Below, piece by piece: positions 32,029 to 38,576 of a stretch of 64,000 nucleotides of DNA. Every line of letters starts with the position of its first letter. Position 1 is the stretch's first letter. The notes under the pieces were generated by a model that was given only the letters and a program-made list of their open reading frames with translations, was not told the origin of the DNA and ran no database searches. The translations under genes and the position numbers were made by a program. This stretch comes from Aminobacter anthyllidis (GTDB lineage Bacteria > Pseudomonadota > Alphaproteobacteria > Rhizobiales > Rhizobiaceae): contig NZ_JAFLWW010000001.1 of NCBI RefSeq assembly GCF_018555685.1, positions 372,001-436,000 on the forward strand, read 5' to 3'.

Positions 32029-32214
32029 TCAGGCGGCGTTGGCGGTGGTGACCTTGGCGCGGCGAACCAGCGTCAGGGCGTTGTCGAGGCCGTAGTAGGC
32101 GCTCTTGATGCGCCGCTCGGCTTCCTCGGGGCTCTCGTCGGCGACACATTCGATGGCCGAGGCCGCCGCGACGATGCTGTCAGTGATGAGCTTGGTGATC
32201 TTGGGCTTGTCCAT
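32029..32214 (-). CDS. 61-residue helical early protein
   Basis: ATG at 32214 with an AGGAG ribosome-binding site. The product (MDKPKITKLITDSIVAAASAIECVADESPEEAERRIKSAYYGL...) is wholly helical and slightly acidic in its first half and basic in the second. T7-like early regions hold many such small host-interaction proteins. No family recognised. Confidence 0.55.
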   Translation of the reverse strand: MDKPKITKLITDSIVAAASAIECVADESPEEAERRIKSAYYGLDNALTLVRRAKVTTANAA

Positions 32215-32222
32215 GGTGTCTC

Positions 32223-32336
32223 CTAAAGCAGCCACATGAGGGTGAGGATGATGGTGAAGAAGGCGAGGCCCTTGGTGCAGGAGGCCCACACGGTTTCCTC
32301 GGGCTCGGCGATGTCGAACTTGGGGAACTCAGCCAC
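32223..32336 (-). CDS. 37-residue membrane protein (early cassette)
   Basis: GTG at 32336 overlaps the stop of the upstream ORF; GAGGAG lies nine bases upstream. The product has an acidic N-terminus (AEFPKFDIAEPEE) and a hydrophobic end (LAFFTIILTLMWLL) that should insert in the membrane. It belongs to a chain of overlapping tiny ORFs. Function unknown. Confidence 0.45.
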   Translation of the reverse strand: MAEFPKFDIAEPEETVWASCTKGLAFFTIILTLMWLL

Positions 32337-32403
32337 GGCGGCGCTCCTCCGAGTTGAGCCAGCGGTCAAGCCAGCCAGGGCGATTGGTGTCGGTATAGGT
32401 CAC
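32329..32403 (-). CDS. 24-residue ORF (early cassette)
   Basis: GTG at 32403 overlaps the upstream stop (GTGA) and has GGAGGA upstream; the stop overlaps the next GTG. The product is soluble, with Trp and Arg (NRPGWLDRWLNSEERRRG). Overlap on both sides is the evidence; it may also serve only to couple translation. Confidence 0.35.
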   Translation of the reverse strand: MTYTDTNRPGWLDRWLNSEERRRG

Positions 32404-32501
32404 TGGTGGGTCCTCCTGACCTCGATCACCAGCGCCCAGATGGCGAGGCCGTAGGGCCCTCCGACCAGCACGACGACCAGTATGAAATCGGTGATCTCCA
32501 T
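32400..32501 (-). CDS. 33-residue membrane protein (early cassette, first gene)
   Basis: ATG at 32501, with AGAGAGGA about nine bases upstream. The product is a single transmembrane helix (FILVVVLVGGPYGLAIWALVI) with a basic tail (VRRTHQ). It is the first of three overlapping tiny ORFs and lies about 50 bases downstream of a candidate phage promoter. Confidence 0.5.
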   Translation of the reverse strand: MEITDFILVVVLVGGPYGLAIWALVIEVRRTHQ

Positions 32502-32533
32502 AGGAATATTGTCCTCTCTTAAGGATGCATTTA

Positions 32534-32576
32534 CCCGTCGACGGGATCGCCGTCTAGTAGGAATGATGTCCTAATC
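32534..32576 (-). promoter_or_regulatory. Candidate phage promoter (CCTACTA core) with palindrome before the tiny-ORF cassette
   Basis: On the minus strand GATTAGGACATCATTCC is followed by TACTAG, sharing the CCTACTA core with elements at 36,724, 57,008 and 36,254. A perfect 12-base palindrome CCCGTCGACGGG (32534-32545) lies just downstream. The gap is intergenic and precedes the start at 32,501. The match is partial, so confidence is limited. Confidence 0.3.
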
Positions 32577-32592
32577 TGGTGGTTGTGGATAA

Positions 32593-32826
32593 CTAGGCTG
32601 GGCGGCCTTCGACAGATGCCTGGGCGACCGCATCCGGGTTCTTCGGGAGGCGGTAGGCGTCGAGCCAGTAAGGGCCGTGGGTGTTGCGGAGGCCGTAGAG
32701 GAGTGGGAAGCCCGGTACAGGAAGCCCTCGGTACCAAAAGAGGTTGAGGTAGGCCTTCCAGAGGCGGCCCTCGGCCTTAGCGAAGGCGACGAGTTCGGCT
32801 TCCTCGTGTGGATCAAGCGATCGCAT
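32593..32826 (-). CDS. 77-residue early protein, unknown function
   Basis: ATG at 32826 has GGAGG 11 bases upstream. The product is helical at its start (DPHEEAELVAFAKAEGRLWKAYLNLFWYRG) and then Pro/Tyr/Leu-rich. An overlapping frame (32571-32870) is rejected because of its Ser/Arg/Thr shadow composition. It continues the run of small early genes three bases after the preceding stop. Confidence 0.55.
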   Translation of the reverse strand: MRSLDPHEEAELVAFAKAEGRLWKAYLNLFWYRGLPVPGFPLLYGLRNTHGPYWLDAYRLPKNPDAVAQASVEGRPA

Positions 32827-32829
32827 AGC

Positions 32830-33006
32830 TCAGTCCTCCATTGCGAGCGAGTAGGCGCTGACGACATCAAATGGCGAGATGCGGAGTTTGTCCAAGACGG
32901 TGAGCAGCGCCGCTTCGGCGTCCCTACGGGTTGGCTTTGTGACGACCATAGTCAGCGTCTCAATCTCATGGTCGGCCCTCATTCTGGCGTGGACTTGATA
33001 GCGCAT
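32830..33006 (-). CDS. 58-residue early protein, unknown function
   Basis: An ORF of 59 codons with ATG at 33006, directly after the 33,010 gene's stop. The product (MRYQVHARMRADHEIETLTMVVTKPTRRDAEAALLTVLDKLRIS...) has a beta-hairpin then helix and strand, the look of a small ferredoxin-like domain. Position in a gap of correct size supports it. Confidence 0.5.
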   Translation of the reverse strand: MRYQVHARMRADHEIETLTMVVTKPTRRDAEAALLTVLDKLRISPFDVVSAYSLAMED

Positions 33007-33009
33007 GGC

Positions 33010-33303
33010 TCAGGCCTCCACCCCGCGAATGTCCTTGCGCCATTCGACTTCAGGCGGGACGTACTCGCCACCCGAGGTCCAAGCGCCCACGTCGAGGACG
33101 TCGAGGTGCTGGGGCTCTTCGCGGGGATAGGTTTTCCGCCATTCGTCGAGGTCGACACGAACGATGTCGGAGTAGCCTGTCTCGCCGTCAGGATCAGGTA
33201 GGGTGCCCTGATGGTCATAGCTGATGACCCTGCCGGTGTTGGCGCTGACCGTGAGTTCACCCCATGATCCAGCGATGCAGACGGTTTTGATCTTCGCGAC
33301 CAT
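33010..33303 (-). CDS. 97-residue acidic beta-rich early protein
   Basis: ATG at 33303 with an AGGAG ribosome-binding site. The product carries 'MVAKIKTVCIAGSWGELTVSANTGRVISYDHQG' and is rich in Asp, Glu and Trp; strongly acidic early proteins in T7-like phages often mimic DNA and bind host enzymes, but that is only an analogy here. No family recognised. Confidence 0.55.
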   Translation of the reverse strand: MVAKIKTVCIAGSWGELTVSANTGRVISYDHQGTLPDPDGETGYSDIVRVDLDEWRKTYPREEPQHLDVLDVGAWTSGGEYVPPEVEWRKDIRGVEA

Positions 33304-33306
33304 GGT

Positions 33307-33522
33307 TCATTCTCCTGCGTTGAGCTTGTCGACAGCCGCGTTGATCTCGGCTTGCGTGTCGCCAGTGGTGATGATTTTGAGGCTCGCGGCCTTGTAGCCT
33401 TGGTCGCGGTAGTAGCGCCGCTCGGCTTCGACTGTGGCTCGGCTGTAGTCGCCGAACTCGATCTTCCACGGCGCGTTGCGTCCGTCCCGTGCCAGTAGCG
33501 TATGGTACATGCGGCTAGTCAT
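33307..33522 (-). CDS. 71-residue early protein, unknown function
   Basis: Of two ATGs the one at 33522 has the better spacing to AGGAG. The product (MTSRMYHTLLARDGRNAPWKIEFGDYSRATVEAERRYYRDQGYKAASLKIITTGDTQAEINAAVDKLN) looks like a small alpha/beta fold with a helix of Arg/Tyr residues. The pattern of a beta hairpin plus 'YYRDQGYK' helix is common in small phage proteins. It overlaps the previous ORF. Confidence 0.55.
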   Translation of the reverse strand: MTSRMYHTLLARDGRNAPWKIEFGDYSRATVEAERRYYRDQGYKAASLKIITTGDTQAEINAAVDKLNAGE

Positions 33523-33679
33523 GGTCATGCTCCTGTTGGTTAAGGCTGGCCAGCCACGCCCTGATGGGCACCACGCGGTACCGCTCGGAGCGGACGAACT
33601 GGCACAATTCGAAGTTGAAGGTTTCCATCACGGGCTTGCCGGTGGTGCGGCAGACGATGACCCAGCTGGCGTCAATCAT
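33515..33679 (-). CDS. 54-residue early protein, unknown function
   Basis: ATG at 33679, stop overlapping the next gene's start region. The product begins MIDASWVIVCRTTGKPVMETFNFE and is a small beta-rich basic protein with two Cys. It fills the gap before the kinase-like gene and is coupled to the gene below. Confidence 0.45.
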   Translation of the reverse strand: MIDASWVIVCRTTGKPVMETFNFELCQFVRSERYRVVPIRAWLASLNQQEHDHD

Positions 33680-33705
33680 GGCGCTTCTCCGGTATAGGTT
33701 TGGGA

Positions 33706-34281
33706 CTAGCGAGAAGCGGGGAGGACGAGCGGGTCAGTGATGACCAGATGGCCGTTGGCGCGGACCATCACGTTCTTGCCGTGACAATCGAGGGTGCCAT
33801 AGACGGCGACGTGTTCGAGGAAGTTGAGCCCGACGCAAACCGCGCGGCCACCCCAAGACGTTCCCCAGCTTGCGGTTGCGTTGTCGATGCCACTGATAGC
33901 CTCGCGGTGCGCCTTGCTCTTCGCCTTCTGGCACCGCTCGACGATGGCGACGTAGGTGCCGCCGCTCAGTTCATTGACCCACGCCGAGTGATAGACCTTG
34001 AGCGCATAGCGGGACTGCGTGGTCTTGGTGGCCTCGACGTAGTTCATGAAGCCGTCCTGCCAGCGGCTCTTGATCCACGCCTTGGAACTGACGACCTGAC
34101 CGACCTTGATGACGATCCCCGGCGCGGCCTTGTGTGCCATGCAGGTGGCGAAAGCGCCTGACCCAACCGAGGACCACCCAGCGGCCCTTAGGGTCTTGAC
34201 GATGACGTCACGGCTCTTGGTCTTGGTGTCGATGGCGGCCAGTGCGGCCTTGGCGGCAGTGATGGACTTGCGGACGGACAT
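33706..34281 (-). CDS. Protein kinase-like early protein (T7 gp0.7 kinase-domain class)
   Basis: ATG at 34281 gives 191 residues; the upstream extension is not protein-like. 'GWSSVGSGAFATCMAHKAAPGIVIKVGQ' resembles the glycine loop and VxK strand of T7 gp0.7. 'VYGTLDCHGKNVMVRANGHLVITDPL' carries the catalytic-loop D-x-H-x-x-N and a D-P metal site. T7 gp0.7 phosphorylates host RNA polymerase and other proteins early in infection. The C-terminal transcription shut-off domain of gp0.7 is absent. Early position fits. Confidence 0.7.
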   Translation of the reverse strand: MSVRKSITAAKAALAAIDTKTKSRDVIVKTLRAAGWSSVGSGAFATCMAHKAAPGIVIKVGQVVSSKAWIKSRWQDGFMNYVEATKTTQSRYALKVYHSAWVNELSGGTYVAIVERCQKAKSKAHREAISGIDNATASWGTSWGGRAVCVGLNFLEHVAVYGTLDCHGKNVMVRANGHLVITDPLVLPASR

Positions 34282-34351
34282 GGGAATGCTCGCGGTATAG
34301 GATTGGTTGTGGTGTTGGGTGCCTATCGAAGACACCCCGTTAACGTGGACA

Positions 34352-35146
34352 TTAGCCCACGACGAAACCTGTGGTGTCCCTACGGGCAGGGCCCTTGGCA
34401 TAGAGACCCACGATGACACCCTTGGGGTCAGTGAAGCGCATGTCGGTTTCGTCGCCGTCGATGACAGGCCGCACCTCTTGGAAGATGCCGTAGCCCCGAG
34501 CGGCGTGGGCGTCCCTGAGTTCCTTGGTGCGGTAGACCACAGCGACGTTGATGCCGGTTTCCCGCATTGCCGTCTGGACAGCCATTGAGTAGGCGGGATG
34601 GGCGTTGCTGTAGCTCAGCGTCAGCGCATAGTTGGCTGGCAGCTTGCGATAGGCTCGCTTGTAGACCTTGGTGTAATCGTAGAATTGCACCTCAGGGAAA
34701 GCGTGGAAGATGCTGTCATACTCACCCACCCACGGACCGAACTCAGTGTCGAAGTCGGTGGTGCGGTAGACCGGATGCCCGAACTCCCATTGGATATCGC
34801 TGGTGCCATTGAGGCGCACCGCTGGCTTGACGCCCTTGCGTTCGCAGTACCGCACAAAGGCTTCGATGTTCTTGACCAACTCGGCCATGAACGCGGCTCG
34901 ATGCTTGAAGTACCGCTGCGTCTTGGCGATCCTTGCCTTGACGATTGAATTGAAGATGGCAGCGCGGCCAGCCTTGGACAGGCAACCCTCCTCGCACCCT
35001 GCTTGCCCTGCCATGGGACACACGTTGCCCATGAGGGACTGAGAGGCTGGCGCTAGGTACATGATGGCCGTCTCATAGACGCCAGCCTTGTCACCCTTGA
35101 TGGTCTTGGCGTTGCCGCCAGAGCGAATGAGGGAACCGTTGAACAT
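34352..35146 (-). CDS. GP88-like early phage protein
   Basis: ATG at 35146 has CGGAG five bases upstream (a GTG two codons earlier is less likely). The 264-residue protein has a conserved N-terminal region 'GGNAKTIKGDKAGVYETAIMYLAPA' and a Cys cluster 'VCPMAGQAGCEEGCLSKAGRA' that could bind metal or an Fe-S centre. 'VKPAVRLNGTSDIQWE', 'FYDYTKVYKRAYRK' and a closing 'RDTTGFVV' follow. This is the pattern of the phage gene product 88 family, of unknown function. It is the first early gene after the promoter region. Confidence 0.7.
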   Translation of the reverse strand: MFNGSLIRSGGNAKTIKGDKAGVYETAIMYLAPASQSLMGNVCPMAGQAGCEEGCLSKAGRAAIFNSIVKARIAKTQRYFKHRAAFMAELVKNIEAFVRYCERKGVKPAVRLNGTSDIQWEFGHPVYRTTDFDTEFGPWVGEYDSIFHAFPEVQFYDYTKVYKRAYRKLPANYALTLSYSNAHPAYSMAVQTAMRETGINVAVVYRTKELRDAHAARGYGIFQEVRPVIDGDETDMRFTDPKGVIVGLYAKGPARRDTTGFVVG

Positions 35147-35223
35147 GGTCACTCCGATAGCGTAGGGAATTGGACATAGCTCCGCCGTCAGCCTGGAGGT
35201 GACGGACGGTGAGACTACAGAAA

Positions 35224-35240
35224 CCCAAGGACCCCTTGGG
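35224..35240 (-). other. Hairpin in the early leader
   Basis: CCCAAGG and CCTTGGG form a perfect 7-bp stem with a three-base loop, about 80 bases before the GP88-like start. On the transcript it is followed by only TTT, so it may be a weak attenuator or an RNA processing site. Confidence 0.4.
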
Positions 35241-35463
35241 CTTGTATAGTCCCACCACTTGGTCTGCGTGGTAGGAGATCACAGCATTCGAGGCGCTACC
35301 CTCTTAGGACGATGCTGCTCCGCCCGATGACTTGACGCTTTGTCATCCGCGCCCCGTTTATGGTCTTAGGTGACCTATTCAGTTTTCAAAGAACCCGGCG
35401 AGGCTCTAAGCGCTTGTTAGCGCGGTGACCCGTTCGCCGCTCGGCGTCTCCGCCGTTGTTTGA

Positions 35464-35492
35464 AAGCTAGTTCGCTTCGTTTCCGTTGTCAA
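35464..35492 (-). promoter_or_regulatory. Host-type early promoter 2
   Basis: On the minus strand TTGACA (35492-35487) and TAGCTT (35469-35464) are 17 bases apart and point to the early genes. Directly upstream of the -35 box is CGATAACGG, whose reverse complement stands upstream of early promoter 1. Confidence 0.55.
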
Positions 35493-35716
35493 TCCGTTAT
35501 CGTGGTGATTTTGTCAGCCTGTCGTGCTTTCCAGTGTCGCCGCCCTGTCGCCGCAGCAGTCGGGATATTGGGTCAACCAGTGAGCCGGTGGCTAGATCAC
35601 CAAGAGCAGGAAGCCCTAGGGAAACTTGCGCATCTTCGCTTGTCAAAGAACAGGAACCCGGAGGGAACCCCGAGGCCCGGAGGCCCCGTCGATCTCGTTT
35701 CCTTGACCGTGACCAA

Positions 35717-35745
35717 ACATTAGAACGCCCCATTTCCGAAGTCAA
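35717..35745 (-). promoter_or_regulatory. Host-type early promoter 1
   Basis: On the minus strand TTGACT (35745-35740) and TAATGT (35722-35717) are 17 bases apart. CCGTTATCG stands directly upstream. With promoter 2 it forms a tandem array for host RNA polymerase, as at the left end of T7. Confidence 0.6.
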
Positions 35746-36253
35746 CACGATAACGGAGAGAAATCGAAAAAATGTGTAGGCCCCTGAGGTGTTCCCAAGC
35801 GGGATAGGAACGCGGTCGCGCCCTAGTACCGTATATGAGCGCCGCTTTTTGGCGCGGCTGGCCGGTGGAAACTGGGGTGTCCCCAAGGTGGAAAAATGTG
35901 GGAGGGAACATGAGGGAACAAATAATTCAGAGATGGAATGAGCATTCCGCCTTGGGGATCACCTGTTATCCCTAGGTATTCTGTCCTAATCAGGGCTGAT
36001 CAGATGTAGTATCCAATCTAAGTCCAATTATATCAATGAGTTAGGCTGATAGTGTGCCCGATGTTGTGCCCAAGGCTGGCGCGTATAGGGGCTTTACCGG
36101 AGGGAAACCTAGGGGGCACGGGGGGCAGGGGCTACCTGGGTATACGTATATGGGGATACAGATTTTTCGCAAAAAGGTCGCGGGTCCCTTTGGGTCCCCG
36201 AGGGTACCTGCAGGGCCCACAGCTGCCCAGGGAGAGGCATGGGAGGGATAATC

Positions 36254-36286
36254 GGTAGTAGGTAGCCTGGGAGACTGAAGGCTCCC
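36254..36286 (-). promoter_or_regulatory. Hairpin followed by CCTACTAC core, candidate phage promoter near the genome end
   Basis: On the minus strand a GGGAG/CTCCC hairpin (36286-36269) is followed by CTACCTACTACC (36265-36254). The CCTACTAC core matches the promoter candidates at 36,724 and 57,008, and the hairpin-then-core order also occurs at 57,008. Upstream bases match poorly, so this is tentative. Confidence 0.3.
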
Positions 36287-36320
36287 TGTGGGCCTCTACG
36301 GTACCGTGGAGACTCTCTGG

Positions 36321-36349
36321 TTGACTGAGGATTCCCACGGGGGCTAACA
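36321..36349 (+). promoter_or_regulatory. Sigma70-like promoter for the secreted cargo gene at 36,411
   Basis: TTGACT (36321-36326) and CTAACA (36344-36349) are 17 bases apart on the + strand, 62 bases before the start codon. The -10 match is modest. Confidence 0.4.
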
Positions 36350-36360
36350 GTCGATCTTGA

Positions 36361-36394
36361 ACCGATCTAGCGATCCTCGACCGATCTAGCGATC
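36361..36394 (+). repeat. Tandem 15-base repeat between promoter and cargo gene
   Basis: ACCGATCTAGCGATC occurs at 36361-36375 and again, 19 bases further, at 36380-36394; a partial copy (CGATCTTGA) precedes them. Each unit contains the palindrome CGATC-x-GCGATC-like half sites. They lie just downstream of the promoter and may be operator sites. Confidence 0.45.
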
Positions 36395-36410
36395 TTAAAC
36401 CAAGGGATGA

Positions 36411-36611
36411 ATGAGAATGAAGAAACTGCTGGTCTCCGCCATGGTCCTGGTGAGCGCAGCGCTGGGAACCCAGGGTGCCCTCGGGGCCTCCGTGGATAAG
36501 CGGGTGGAGGCTTGTGTGGCTCGCTGCGTGGACATCGGGGGGTATCACCCTGTCCAGTGCAAGCAGACCTGTGAGGAGGAAGCAGAGAGGAGAGCAGAGG
36601 AGGAGGACTAG
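36411..36611 (+). CDS. Secreted Cys-containing protein, plus-strand cargo gene
   Basis: ATG at 36411 has AAGGGA upstream; an ATG two codons later is possible. The 66-residue product has a signal peptide (MKKLLVSAMVLVSAALGTQGALG) and a mature part with four Cys in two CxxxC pairs (CVARC and CKQTC) and an acidic helical tail (EEEAERRAEEED). A twin CxxxC hairpin is typical of small periplasmic proteins with two disulfides. It runs against the surrounding genes, with its own promoter. Probably expressed in the lysogen; function unknown. Confidence 0.6.
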   Translation: MRMKKLLVSAMVLVSAALGTQGALGASVDKRVEACVARCVDIGGYHPVQCKQTCEEEAERRAEEED

Positions 36612-36640
36612 AAGTAGTCCACCTAGGGACCTTGAGGAGA

Positions 36641-36678
36641 CCTAAGGTACCTATAGGTTATCTATAGGGTACCTTAGG
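36641..36678. repeat. Near-perfect inverted repeat between the cargo gene and terminase
   Basis: CCTAAGGTACCTATAG (36641-36656) pairs with CTATAGGGTACCTTAGG (36662-36678) with one extra base and a five-base loop. It lies where the two convergent genes end. It has no T-run, so it could be a bidirectional block to transcription, or a packaging or replication signal at the genome end. Confidence 0.55.
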
Positions 36679-36713
36679 GTATATCTATGGGAAACCGGAG
36701 GGAGGGTAGTTTG

Positions 36714-36740
36714 TCTCTCTCCAGTAGTAGGACTTAATTA
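36714..36740 (-). promoter_or_regulatory. Candidate phage RNA polymerase promoter after the large terminase gene
   Basis: On the minus strand TAATTAAGTCCTACTAC is followed by TGGAGAGAGA; the first TAA is the terminase stop codon. ATTAAGTCCTACTAC recurs exactly at 57,008-57,022. The layout (TAAT, TC-TACTA, GGAGA) parallels T7-family promoters such as TAATACGACTCACTATAG with GGAGA. Its place after the terminase corresponds to T7 phi-OR at the right end of the genome. Confidence 0.55.
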
Positions 36741-38468
36741 TCCACCGCCCCAGAGCAGCCTTTCAGTCATGTTGAAGTGGGCATTGAGAGGCGATTGGTG
36801 GAACGTATCCAGCTGGGCCCTGAGCCACTCCTCGTGGTTCTTGGAGGCCACCTTCTGGGCGTCCTGGTTCATCAGGTCGACAAAGAAGCCAACCAGCATG
36901 GACAGAGCGTCCACACGGTCGTCGAACCGCAGGGCGTCCTTCTGGCGGCAGATGTGGGTCATCTGGTGGAACAGCGACTTGTGCTGCCGGATCATGCCTT
37001 CGTACTTCTGGATCGAGTCCTCGTCTTCCCTGAGGACCTCGGGGTCCACGATCAGGCGGTGCTGGGACACGGTAGGCTCCAGAACGTCCAGGATGCGCAT
37101 CTCCTTCATGGTGGTGGAGCGCACTTCCTCGATAGCTGCGGAGACCCCATGGCGAGCCAGGACCGGCTCCAGGAGACGAGCGAACATGCCGTCGCCGAAG
37201 TTGCTCTCGATGACGATGGTCTGGATGCGGTGAACCTTGGCGATCTTCGCGAGGGTGTCGAGGGTCTCGGGCTCATAGCCACCCTGGAGGCCACCGGCCT
37301 TGGGAAGCCAGATGTTACCCGCGAGGTGGTAGCCGACAGCGTAGCCGGTCTCGTCCTTGCCTCGGCCCGAGGGGTCGATGGACATGACGCGGTGCTGGTA
37401 TTCAAGCCACTCCTGGGAATGCCCCGCAGCGGCATATAGCCGGTCACCAGCCATGCCGTTGTTCGGGAGGTCCCTGAGTTCCCTATCGGGGTTCGGGAGC
37501 CAGTACACGTCGACTGGGGCCTTCGCCGGGGGCACCGCCATGACGATCAAGTTCTTGAGCTTGAGCGGGTAGCGCTCTTCGTCCGAGAGCTTGGTGTTCA
37601 GCATGAACTGCAGCTGGTAACCAGCGGCCCCGTACTCGGCGCGGCGGGTGATCAGTTCATCCTCGTCGAAGCGCTCAGGGTCCGTGGGGGCCCCGTACAT
37701 CGCCCGGGTGAACATCTTCATCACGCGGGGTGCCAATTCATTGCCGTAGGCGTGGACCTCTTCCAGGGTCGGTACCTGGGCTGGCCAGATGCGCTTGGTG
37801 AACGTCTCGGGTAGCTTGTTGTAGATCGAGTCCTCGGTCTGCGGGGTGCCGAGGTAGATGATGCGAGCCACAGAGAACTCGTCATCCTTCGGCTTCAGAA
37901 TGGCCGAGTATTCCTTGGTCTTCTCAATGAGCAGATCGCGAGCGGCAATCGTCATGGAGTTGTTCATGACCTCCACGTCATCCGAGACGATGATGTTGGC
38001 GCGACCACCGGTCAGCTGACTGTCGATGCCCTTGGCGAAAACCGAGGGGGTCTGGTCGGGGATGGCAGGACCAACGTCGAACTCGACGCGCGAGGAGCGC
38101 TGGTTCGGCTTGGGCTTCAGATGCGCCAACTCAGGGATCATCTGGATCAGGGACATCGTGAACGTCACGAAGTTGTCCGCTCGGTTCTTAGAAGCCGAGA
38201 CGACCATGATCTTGACCTGGGGATTGCAGTAGAGGCACCACAGGACGAAGGCGGAGGTAATGAAGGACTTGCCGACCCCTCGGAACGCCTCGATACAAAT
38301 CTTGTCGGGGCCGTGCTGAAGGAAGTGGGCGATGTCGTACTGGGTAGGTGTGGGATCAGGAAGGTTGATGTACTTCCAGATCAGCCAGAGGAACTTGCGG
38401 AAGTCCTGCTTTAGCGGATCGGCTGCGGTGTCTGCTGTCGATGCGAGCAGAGCTTTCTTGAGGGACAT
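36738..38468 (-). CDS. Large terminase subunit (T7 gp19-like DNA maturase B)
   Basis: The 576-residue protein has an N-terminal ATPase with Walker A 'FRGVGKS' (residues 62-68), a Walker B-like 'ANIIVSDDVEV' near 165 and a motif 'TPQTEDSIY' near 210. The C-terminal RNase H-fold nuclease shows 'SIDPSGRGKDETGYAVG' and 'DDRVDALSM' with catalytic Asp residues. It packages the genome through the portal and cuts it at the ends. It is of usual length for T7-type terminases and lies last in the late operon. Confidence 0.92.
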   Translation of the reverse strand: MSLKKALLASTADTAADPLKQDFRKFLWLIWKYINLPDPTPTQYDIAHFLQHGPDKICIEAFRGVGKSFITSAFVLWCLYCNPQVKIMVVSASKNRADNFVTFTMSLIQMIPELAHLKPKPNQRSSRVEFDVGPAIPDQTPSVFAKGIDSQLTGGRANIIVSDDVEVMNNSMTIAARDLLIEKTKEYSAILKPKDDEFSVARIIYLGTPQTEDSIYNKLPETFTKRIWPAQVPTLEEVHAYGNELAPRVMKMFTRAMYGAPTDPERFDEDELITRRAEYGAAGYQLQFMLNTKLSDEERYPLKLKNLIVMAVPPAKAPVDVYWLPNPDRELRDLPNNGMAGDRLYAAAGHSQEWLEYQHRVMSIDPSGRGKDETGYAVGYHLAGNIWLPKAGGLQGGYEPETLDTLAKIAKVHRIQTIVIESNFGDGMFARLLEPVLARHGVSAAIEEVRSTTMKEMRILDVLEPTVSQHRLIVDPEVLREDEDSIQKYEGMIRQHKSLFHQMTHICRQKDALRFDDRVDALSMLVGFFVDLMNQDAQKVASKNHEEWLRAQLDTFHQSPLNAHFNMTERLLWGGG

Positions 38469-38495
38469 GGGGGAACTGCGGGGGAACGGGCAGGG

Positions 38496-38569
38496 AGCCC
38501 CGCTGGGCGCGTTCTAGGAGGCCTCGGGACACTTGGGTCACCCAGGCGGGAACGGCCCTCAGCGGGGCT
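38496..38569 (-). other. Long-range inverted repeat between small and large terminase genes
   Basis: AGCCCCGCTG (38496-38505) and CAGCGGGGCT (38560-38569) are perfect 10-base complements 54 bases apart, with further GC-rich pairing inside. The transcript would fold over the ribosome-binding region of the large terminase gene. It could be an RNase processing site or set the ratio of the two subunits. Confidence 0.45.
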
Positions 38570-38576
38570 GCAGGAG

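Larger units (their letters stand above)
35147..36410. other. Non-coding early leader and likely genome-end region of element 2
   Basis: About 1.26 kb holds no credible gene on either strand; plus-strand ORFs here are short, Pro/Arg-rich and without ribosome-binding sites. It lies between the large terminase and the first early gene, the place of the T7 left end with its promoters, terminal repeat and origin sequences. It contains two host-type promoters, a 7-bp hairpin, a candidate phage promoter and many CCTAGG/CCTNAGG-like motifs. No long direct repeat is seen, as expected when a prophage keeps only one copy of the terminal repeat. Confidence 0.6.

Noticed and set aside
32571-32870. Minus-strand ORF of 99 residues overlapping the 77-residue gene
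   Set aside because: Ser/Thr/Arg-rich frame-shadow composition; the 32,593-32,826 frame has a better ribosome-binding site and protein-like sequence.
35641-35646. TTGACA on the minus strand as a third early promoter
   Set aside because: No acceptable -10 box at 16-18 bases (TTCCCT, TTTCCC or TCCCTA).
35460-36258. Plus-strand ORFs of 65-97 residues in the early leader (35,460, 35,486, 36,052, 36,054)
   Set aside because: They overlap each other in two frames, are Arg/Pro/Gly-rich and lack ribosome-binding sites; the region carries promoters read the other way.
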